9,944 nt of DNA, taken from Candidatus Peregrinibacteria bacterium (GTDB lineage: Bacteria > Patescibacteria > Gracilibacteria > UM-FILTER-43-11). The notes below the pieces were generated by a model that saw only the letters and a program-made list of their open reading frames with translations, searched no databases and had not been told where the DNA came from. Position numbers and translations under genes: made by a program. Of this stretch, positions 1 to 4,865 are shown piece after piece. How positions within the stretch are numbered: the first letter of the stretch is position 1; the number at the start of each line of letters is the position of its first letter. The DNA is taken from NCBI GenBank assembly GCA_030620215.1, contig JAUXFE010000013.1, positions 1-9,944 of the forward strand, written 5' to 3'.

Positions 1-449
1 GCGAAGTACGCGAGCAGGGGCTTGAGAGCAGTACACGACTTATGAATGCATTGGAAAACGAAAACATTCCAAAAGCAGTTAAAGGGCATTTGCAGAGTGT
101 TAAAAAGAATATTGAACGACAGGCCAGTGAAGTTAAGCAGTATCGCATCGACAAAAAAGATTTACTGGAAAAGCGTAAAGCAGGTGATCAAACAGCAGAT
201 GGCAGACTCAAACAATTGCAAGCCAAAAGATTAGAAGATGTACAAAGTCGAGTTCAGCAAAGACGAGAGTTAGGAGAACCATTCTTTGATGTTTATAGGC
301 CAAACCCAACGGATGGTACAGCATCCGGATTGCCAACAGGCAAACGCCAATTGCAACCCGAAGAACTCAATACAATTGGTGATGATGCGCAGATAGTGCC
401 ACTTCGGCAAGGTGTTGAAGGAACAGTTACACTACCTCTACCAAGGTAA
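1..449 (+). CDS. Hypothetical charged helical protein, 5' end outside window
   Basis: The frame is open from the first base. Thirteen codons (Glu-Val-Arg-Glu-Gln...) precede the first ATG at 42, so the gene probably starts upstream of the window and only its 3' end is seen. The C-terminal 135 residues are rich in Lys, Glu, Gln and Arg and should form long helices or a coiled coil over about the first 75 residues, followed by a Pro/Gly/Thr-rich, probably disordered tail ending in LPLPR. There is no signal peptide, membrane segment or catalytic motif. The helical part (ALENENIP..VKGHL..VKKNIER) loosely recalls the charged helical C-terminal region of DUF5667-type proteins of Patescibacteria, but this is a weak resemblance from memory. 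It converges on pheT. Its TAA stop is the first three bases of the 21-bp repeat that bounds the transposase insertion, so the insertion left this gene intact. Function unknown. Confidence 0.7.
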   Translation, partial: EVREQGLESSTRLMNALENENIPKAVKGHLQSVKKNIERQASEVKQYRIDKKDLLEKRKAGDQTADGRLKQLQAKRLEDVQSRVQQRRELGEPFFDVYRPNPTDGTASGLPTGKRQLQPEELNTIGDDAQIVPLRQGVEGTVTLPLPR

Positions 450-467
450 TTATCTAATCTCCGCCCC
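447..467. repeat. Left copy of 21-bp direct repeat (duplicate of pheT 3' end)
   Basis: Identical to 1214-1234. It starts with the stop codon of the upstream gene, followed by 18 bp matching the final five codons and stop of pheT read on the other strand. This copy is separated from pheT by the transposase and codes for nothing beyond the stop codon. Confidence 0.9.
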
Positions 468-483
468 GATAGTTTTAAATAAA

Positions 484-513
484 TTGACAATATTAAATAT
501 TTTATGATATAAA
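484..513 (+). promoter_or_regulatory. Sigma70-like promoter of the transposase gene
   Basis: TTGACA at 484-489 and TATAAA at 508-513 are separated by 18 bp, a near-consensus pair inside the insertion. The start site would fall near 520, giving an AT-rich leader of about 45 bases before the ATG at 566. The element therefore carries its own promoter. Confidence 0.55.
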
Positions 514-565
514 GATGTCCTTTTTGTATTTAATTGAATATTTTGAATTTTAATGAATTTTATGT

Positions 566-1216
566 ATGAAGAAAAAACATCGCAACTCCCAGCTCCGTAT
601 TCATATTGAAGATGGCACGTATTTTATTACATCCAATACATTAAATTGGATTCCATATTTCAAGGAACCAATATTTTGCGATTTATTCGTGGAAAATTTA
701 AGATTGTGCAAAAAATTGAAAGGATTTTTGTTATATGCGTGGTTTTTGGGATATGACCATTTTCATTGGTTAATACGTCCGGGGGAAGAGTGTGGAATTT
801 CGAAAGTAATGCAATTTTTGAAACGTCATATTTCGCGAGATATTAATTATATTATCGGTTATAACAAATTTAACCAATCCAAAACCGAAGGCGGGATTCG
901 CGAATCCCGCCTTCGGGGGAGTAAATATGAATGTTTTCAACAAATTATTGATAAACATAATCAAAAAATAGAATTATTGAAATTTCGTTTTAAAACCAAA
1001 TACTTCAATAAAAATCCATTCCAAAAACCTTGTCTGCTGGCAGACAGGTTCCAATGGCATGAATCATTCCGAGATCACTACATACGTAACAACGATGATT
1101 TTGATAATCATTGGGAGTACATAAAACGTAATCCCGCAAAACATGACCTTCCAAAAAATTGGCCTTATATATTTTTAAATGATAAATACAAGGATTTAAT
1201 TGATGATTGCTTTTAA
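566..1216 (+). CDS. IS200-like / REP-associated Y1 (HUH) transposase
   Basis: The 216-residue protein belongs to the single-tyrosine HUH transposase superfamily (Y1_Tnp, REP-associated branch), which nicks and joins single-stranded DNA at hairpins. The family N-terminus (RIHIEDGTYFITSNT) is followed by the metal-binding HUH motif H65-F66-H67 in GYDHFHWLIRP. The C-terminal motif is WHESFRDH....DFDNHWEYIKRNPAKHDL; Tyr185 with Asn189 is the likely catalytic helix by analogy with IS608 TnpA, although the exact nucleophile is uncertain. All key elements are present, so the enzyme may be active. A perfect 32-bp GC-rich palindrome is translated in frame as residues 107-117, and a second hairpin as residues 155-161. 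The family is usually somewhat shorter, about 150-200 residues, which fits inserted segments. No Shine-Dalgarno motif precedes the ATG. Its TAA stop lies within the right flanking repeat and directly abuts the pheT stop. Confidence 0.88.
   Translation: MKKKHRNSQLRIHIEDGTYFITSNTLNWIPYFKEPIFCDLFVENLRLCKKLKGFLLYAWFLGYDHFHWLIRPGEECGISKVMQFLKRHISRDINYIIGYNKFNQSKTEGGIRESRLRGSKYECFQQIIDKHNQKIELLKFRFKTKYFNKNPFQKPCLLADRFQWHESFRDHYIRNNDDFDNHWEYIKRNPAKHDLPKNWPYIFLNDKYKDLIDDCF
885..916. repeat. Perfect 32-bp REP-like palindrome inside the transposase gene
   Basis: The arm CCGAAGGCGGGATTCG at 885-900 is followed directly by its exact reverse complement at 901-916. It is much richer in GC than the surrounding AT-rich gene. 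Because its length shifts no frame, it is translated as EGGIRESRLR between the HUH motif and the catalytic helix. REP-associated transposases recognise similar hairpins, so this may be a copy of the enzyme's own substrate. Confidence 0.92.
1029..1048. repeat. Second REP-like hairpin inside the transposase gene
   Basis: TGTCTGC at 1031-1037 pairs with GCAGACA at 1040-1046 around a two-base centre, and the stem extends to 9 bp with one G-T pair. Palindromes of the type CTGTCTGC..GCAGACAG are common dispersed repeats in Patescibacteria genomes (general knowledge). Here it encodes PCLLADRF just before the WHESFRDH motif. Confidence 0.65.
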
Positions 1217-1234
1217 TTATCTAATCTCCGCCCC
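1214..1234. repeat. Right copy of 21-bp direct repeat (authentic pheT 3' end)
   Basis: Identical to 447-467. Bases 1214-1216 are the transposase stop, and 1217-1234 are the stop and last five codons of pheT on the opposite strand. The two convergent genes therefore abut with no spacer. Confidence 0.9.
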
Positions 1235-3586
1235 ACCACCCTTCAATCTCTTTATAACCTGATGGTGAATGTTATTCACCTCTTCCTCCGTCAGCGTTCT
1301 GTCATACGCCTGATATGTAATTGAATATGTCAGCGCCCTCTTATTATCTGCGATCTTATCACCAACATACTCATCTATCAAATCCACTTTTCTTATAAGC
1401 TTTTTATCCGTTGTTTCGATGGTCTTGAAATAATCCACAGCTAAATTCTTTTTTGGAATCAAAATACTTACATCCAATTGCACAGATGGATATTTTGGTA
1501 ACTCAAAATATTTAGGTCGCCTTTCAATATTCATTGCGTGAACTGCCTCCAAATCCACTTCCGTTACAACAACTGGTGCTTTAATATCAAAATTTTTCAG
1601 AACTTGTGGATGAACCTCATAAATATATCCAACTCTTTGTCCTCTCACCACAAGCTCACCTGTACGCCCAGGGTGTTGATACGGAAGATCGGGCTTATGA
1701 GATGAAACTTTGCCTATATCACCTTCTATAACACCTTGCAGTACCCTAAAATCCTCCCCAACCGTAGCAACGATTAAAGTGCTGTTTTCGTCATGTTTTT
1801 CACCTTTTTTAAAATAAGTCGGATTGATTTCAAAAAGTCTGAATTGATTTTGGTACCTCAAATTGTCCGCAATCGTCTCCAGCATTCTCGGCAATAAACT
1901 TTGCCGCATAAGCGACATATCACTTGAAATCGGATTAGCGATTTCAATCGTTTCTCCGTCCGGTTTCATGCCACATTTATTCAAAAGCTCTGGTCCTAAA
2001 AAGGCGTATGTATAAATTTCATTAAAACCAAAAGCAACAAGCTGGTCTTTTTCCAGTTTCTCTAAAGCCCGTCTGTCATCTATCGGAACCGGAGTGATTT
2101 CTGTAACAGGTGTGGTTGATGGAATGTTGTCATATCCATAAATACGGGCAATTTCTTCAATCAAATCCGCTTCTCTATGTACATCTCCTAACCTAAAACT
2201 CGGAATCAATACCTTATACCCGTCCTTTGATTTTGTATGACCAAAACCAAGATCATCAAGGATCTTTTCAACCTTTTTAGGTTCAATATAAATCCCAATA
2301 AGTCTATTTATCTGAGAAAAACGGAGATTAAGTTCTCGCTTTTCCGGTGTTCTATTTCTAATATCCGTAACTTTGCTCGCAACTTTTGCATTTGGGCAAA
2401 GTTCTAAAATCAATTGGATAGCACGCTCCAAACCGTCTTGCGCAACTTCATCATCCACACCTTTTTCATACACGATTCCGGCATCACTGATATGACCCAA
2501 GCCTCTCATCGCCCGTCTTACCAAAGTGGGATTATAAACAGGGGAGTGTAGTAAGATTTTTGAAGTTTTTGCGTCAATTCCGCTATTGTATCCACCCATA
2601 ATTCCGCAAAGGTCAAAAATCTCATTTCCATCGTCTAAAACTACCACATCAGCCATAAGTTCATGCTCCTGTTCGTCCAAAGTAACCACTTTCTCTCCCT
2701 TTTTACTCTTTCTCATCGTCCATTTCTTTCCTTTTACTTTGTCCACATCAAAGGCATGTAACGGCATACCAAGTTCCAGCATTATGTAGTTTGTAATATC
2801 AACTATATTCGCAAGTGGACGGATTCCACATGCGCTCAATCTCTTTTTCATCCAGTCCGGAGACTCCCCGATTTCAATACCGGTCATATACACACTCATA
2901 TATCGGGAGCATCCATCTTTGTCCTTTATATCAATCGTCACAGGAGATGGTGAACCGTCCGTAGGCATTTTAAATTCCTCACGCTTCTTCCACTTCCCCA
3001 GTCCATTCGCTACAAACTCACGGGCAAAACCACGCTGAGAAAAAAGATCAGCCCTATTCGTAATGGCATGATTATCAACATCCAGCACAATATCATCAAG
3101 TCCCAAAGCCTGTGCAAGTGGCGCACCGACTTTTAAATCCAAATGACTTAAATCCACAATTTCATGGTCATGTTCTGCGGGGAACATTTCCTCCAGAGAT
3201 ATTTCCGCACTTGTGCATATCATCCCAAAACTTTCCTCACCTCGTATTTTAGCTTTTTCCATTTTAACCACATCCGTACCATGCCATTTAACAACCGCTC
3301 CAATCTTCGCAAAAGCAACAAGCATCCCCTCTTTTAAATTAGAACCGCCACAGACGACCTGAACATTCTCTTTCCCGTCATTTACTTTTGTTAAAACAAG
3401 ACTATCCGCATTTGGGTGCTTGCTTATTTCAATAACTTTCCCGACAACAACATTCTCCAGATGATCACCCTGACGTTCCATTGTCTCAATTTCCGCTGAG
3501 TTGGCGGTAATTATTTCTTTAATCTTTTCATTATCTTTTTCAGTGATGTCGATGAAATCTGAAAGCCAATCTAAAGAAATTTTCAT
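1217..3586 (-). CDS. pheT: Phenylalanine--tRNA ligase beta subunit
   Basis: PheT is the beta subunit of the (alpha-beta)2 cytoplasmic enzyme that charges tRNA-Phe; beta carries the editing site and tRNA-binding parts. The 789-residue product has normal bacterial length and the full domain order: N-terminal MKISLDWLSDFIDI; EMAP-like tRNA-binding OB fold at about 45-150 (VVVGKVIEISKHPNADSL, FGMICTSAE); B3/B4 editing domain at about 210-385 (RPLANIVDITNY...MPLHAFD); B5 at about 415-485 with the acidic helix DVHREADLIEEIARIYGYD; the catalytic-like core; and the C-terminal FDX-ACB domain at about 694-787 (KYPSVQLDVSILI). The ATG start gives the standard N-terminus. No Shine-Dalgarno motif is visible. 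pheS, usually immediately upstream, is absent; the upstream neighbour is the 191-residue Lys-rich gene, and a separate promoter lies in the gap. The last codons are duplicated at 450-467 by the neighbouring insertion, leaving this copy intact. Confidence 0.97.
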   Translation of the reverse strand: MKISLDWLSDFIDITEKDNEKIKEIITANSAEIETMERQGDHLENVVVGKVIEISKHPNADSLVLTKVNDGKENVQVVCGGSNLKEGMLVAFAKIGAVVKWHGTDVVKMEKAKIRGEESFGMICTSAEISLEEMFPAEHDHEIVDLSHLDLKVGAPLAQALGLDDIVLDVDNHAITNRADLFSQRGFAREFVANGLGKWKKREEFKMPTDGSPSPVTIDIKDKDGCSRYMSVYMTGIEIGESPDWMKKRLSACGIRPLANIVDITNYIMLELGMPLHAFDVDKVKGKKWTMRKSKKGEKVVTLDEQEHELMADVVVLDDGNEIFDLCGIMGGYNSGIDAKTSKILLHSPVYNPTLVRRAMRGLGHISDAGIVYEKGVDDEVAQDGLERAIQLILELCPNAKVASKVTDIRNRTPEKRELNLRFSQINRLIGIYIEPKKVEKILDDLGFGHTKSKDGYKVLIPSFRLGDVHREADLIEEIARIYGYDNIPSTTPVTEITPVPIDDRRALEKLEKDQLVAFGFNEIYTYAFLGPELLNKCGMKPDGETIEIANPISSDMSLMRQSLLPRMLETIADNLRYQNQFRLFEINPTYFKKGEKHDENSTLIVATVGEDFRVLQGVIEGDIGKVSSHKPDLPYQHPGRTGELVVRGQRVGYIYEVHPQVLKNFDIKAPVVVTEVDLEAVHAMNIERRPKYFELPKYPSVQLDVSILIPKKNLAVDYFKTIETTDKKLIRKVDLIDEYVGDKIADNKRALTYSITYQAYDRTLTEEEVNNIHHQVIKRLKGGGAEIR

Positions 3587-3612
3587 TTTTCTGATTATTA
3601 ATTTGCTCGTTA

Positions 3613-3641
3613 AATATACCTTGTTCCTTTATTTGAAACAA
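3613..3641 (-). promoter_or_regulatory. Possible pheT promoter with overlapping dyad
   Basis: On the minus strand TTGTTT (3641-3636) and TATATT (3618-3613) are separated by 17 bp. The start site would be near 3606, about 20 bases before the ATG. An 8-bp inverted repeat (3620-3627 with 3635-3642, one mismatch) fills the spacer and -35 region and could be an operator or a chance dyad. The -35 match is weak. Confidence 0.4.
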
Positions 3642-3659
3642 GATGACACGCTGAAAACA

Positions 3660-3694
3660 GATTAATTCTTAAGACTTAATCCTTAAGACTTAAT
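3660..3694. repeat. 14-bp tandem repeat and dyad downstream of the Lys-rich gene
   Basis: CTTAAGACTTAAT occurs at 3668-3680 and again at 3682-3694 (period 14, built of two related 7-mers). The segment 3660-3681 is also an inverted repeat of 22 bp with one mismatched pair. On the minus strand the dyad follows the stop of the 191-residue gene and runs into TGTTTT, so it might weakly terminate that gene before pheT. Its AT-only stem makes it a poor classical terminator. Confidence 0.6.
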
Positions 3695-3697
3695 AAG

Positions 3698-4273
3698 TTA
3701 TTTCTTAGCAATTTTCTTAGCTTTCCCCGCCATTTTTTTAGCTTCGCCGGCTTTTGCCTTTACCTTCCTTGCCATAGTTTTTGCTTTAGCAGCACCTTCT
3801 TTTGCTTTTGCAGTCGCACCTTTTACCTTTTCCACTCCGGCTTTGGCTTTGGAGACACCAGTTTTAACCGCAGTTTTACCTTTTTCCCATTTTCCTTTGA
3901 AAAAATCAACTGGGTGGCGGGTCATTTCACTCCATTCACCTTTTATCTTTTTGAAGATAACAGAATTACCACCCTCTTCTTTTTGTATAAATTGGATGAT
4001 GTCATTAGTCATACCAAGCATTTCTTCACCTACAATTTCCGGTGCATCTACTAAATGTCCATATTTCTTACGTGTCTTAGGCATTGCTAACCATGTCTTT
4101 TGCCATTCTTCTACTTTCTTGCTACTCGCACCTGTTTTTGCTTTAATTTTTGCAAATAGATCAGACGCAGTTTTAGTAACCTGATTATCAGTCAGTTTCT
4201 TTTTTGCTTCCTCAGCCTTTTTCATGGCTTTAGCGGCAGCTTTTTTTGGATTTGTTTTTAGGGTTGTAGGCAT
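3698..4273 (-). CDS. Lys/Ala-rich protein with histone H1-like tail
   Basis: This 191-residue basic protein has three parts. A Lys/Ala helix covers about 5-30. A central, probably folded segment covers about 36-128 and contains Trp and aromatic residues (EEWQKTWLAMPKTRKKYGHL, EIVGEEMLGMTNDIIQFIQKE, HPVDFFKGKWEKG). A C-terminal tail at about 131-191 contains 21 Lys in 61 residues, in patterns such as KAKAG, AKAKEGAAKAK and KKMAGKAKKIAKK. The tail resembles bacterial histone H1-like or PhaF-type nucleic-acid-binding tails, and its amphipathic repeats also resemble LEA-type helices. There is no signal peptide, membrane segment or cysteine. A nucleoid- or RNA-binding role is plausible but inferred from composition only, and I do not recognise the central part. 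The gene has a strong extended -10 promoter and precedes pheT on the same strand, separated by about 110 bases with a dyad, so co-transcription is uncertain. Confidence 0.8.
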   Translation of the reverse strand: MPTTLKTNPKKAAAKAMKKAEEAKKKLTDNQVTKTASDLFAKIKAKTGASSKKVEEWQKTWLAMPKTRKKYGHLVDAPEIVGEEMLGMTNDIIQFIQKEEGGNSVIFKKIKGEWSEMTRHPVDFFKGKWEKGKTAVKTGVSKAKAGVEKVKGATAKAKEGAAKAKTMARKVKAKAGEAKKMAGKAKKIAKK

Positions 4274-4276
4274 AAT

Positions 4277-4290
4277 ATCTAAAATTAGAT
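4277..4290. repeat. Small dyad in the leader of the Lys-rich gene
   Basis: ATCTAA at 4277-4282 and TTAGAT at 4285-4290 are perfect inverted repeats around two bases. They lie between the predicted start site (about 4299) and the ATG (4273). This could be a leader hairpin or a binding site for a small dimeric regulator, but it is short enough to be chance. Confidence 0.35.
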
Positions 4291-4305
4291 TCTATAAATC
4301 ATTTT

Positions 4306-4334
4306 ATTATACCAAAAAAAGAGCAAAAAAGCAA
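4306..4334 (-). promoter_or_regulatory. Extended -10 promoter of the Lys-rich gene
   Basis: On the minus strand the consensus TATAAT (4311-4306) is preceded by TGG, forming an extended -10. A TTGCTT -35 (4334-4329) lies 17 bp away. The start site would fall near 4299, giving a leader of about 26 bases. This is one of the best promoter matches in the window and suggests high expression. Confidence 0.65.
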
Positions 4335-4361
4335 GTCCCAAAAATATAAATTTTATTATTT

Positions 4362-4389
4362 TTTACAAGTATTTAGGTTAGAATAATAT
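4362..4389 (+). promoter_or_regulatory. Possible promoter of the 143-residue gene
   Basis: TTTACA at 4362-4367 and TAATAT at 4384-4389 are spaced by 16 bp in a very AT-rich intergenic region, giving a start near 4396 and a leader of about 25 bases. Other AT-rich hexamers nearby could serve instead. Confidence 0.35.
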
Positions 4390-4420
4390 CCGTTACTATA
4401 TTTTATATTTTACTGAATGC

Positions 4421-4852
4421 ATGATTGAAATAGATTCGAATGAACAAGCGGGCGATTTTTTTAATCAAGTACAACAATTGCCTGCCAGACTTAGCCAATA
4501 TCCAAAAGCTCCAAATAGTGAAAATGGAAGATGGTATGCTTCTTATGAGCTCGGTTCATTGCCTGATGAGTTAATAAGAGATCGTGATACGGTTAGATTA
4601 ATGCTCGCTGTTTTACCGGAGATAAAAGAGAATCAGTTAGATGATGAGATTACTGCTGTTGAAACAAGGAACAAAGAATCCTCTATGACAGCTCGTCTGT
4701 TTCACGAAGGTCCGTTTAGTAGAGAAAATGATAATGATGCGATTGAAATTGCACGTAAAAATTTAAAGATATTATTAAGACAATGTGAAGCAAGTGAAAT
4801 TGCACAGAAACTTCGAAAAATAGAAAAGGAAATTGACAATATGGCGGCATAA
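4421..4852 (+). CDS. Hypothetical protein, 143 residues
   Basis: I do not recognise this gene. The product is acidic overall and soluble, with no signal peptide, membrane segment or metal-binding motif. The N-terminal half (DFFNQVQQLPARLSQYP..., GRWYASYELGSLPDELI) looks like a small mixed fold. The C-terminal 35 residues (IARKNLKILLRQCEASEIAQKLRKIEKEIDN) should form a long charged helix or coiled coil. The ATG at 4421 is the first in frame after an AT-rich region, and no Shine-Dalgarno motif is visible. The gene diverges from the Lys-rich gene and converges on the S4-type cyclase gene, with only 13 bases between the stops. Its even, codon-like composition and the tight packing support a real gene. 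Confidence 0.65.
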   Translation: MIEIDSNEQAGDFFNQVQQLPARLSQYPKAPNSENGRWYASYELGSLPDELIRDRDTVRLMLAVLPEIKENQLDDEITAVETRNKESSMTARLFHEGPFSRENDNDAIEIARKNLKILLRQCEASEIAQKLRKIEKEIDNMAA

Positions 4853-4865
4853 AGACCTAAAATAA

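Larger units (their letters stand above)
447..1234 (+). mobile_element. Insertion carrying one HUH transposase, bounded by 21-bp direct repeats
   Basis: Two identical 21-bp copies lie at 447-467 and 1214-1234, and the only gene between them is the Y1 transposase. Both copies begin with TAATTA. In the left copy TAA is the stop of the first gene, in the right copy it is the stop of the transposase, and the following TTA onward is the reverse complement of the pheT 3' end (codons GAEIR plus stop). Similarity ends abruptly on both sides of each copy. The simplest reading is a 767-bp insertion at the junction of two convergent genes, with 21 bp of target duplicated. IS200/IS605 elements normally insert without target duplication, so either the mechanism is different or the duplication came from recombination. 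Confidence 0.6.

Noticed and set aside
42..449. The first ATG at 42 as the true start of the first gene
   Set aside because: The frame stays open to the window edge with protein-like codons, so an upstream start is more likely; this cannot be settled from the window.
3843..4184. A 113-codon open frame on the + strand opposite the Lys-rich gene
   Set aside because: It is the antisense shadow of a low-complexity Lys/Ala gene; its own product looks like no protein and it has no independent promoter.
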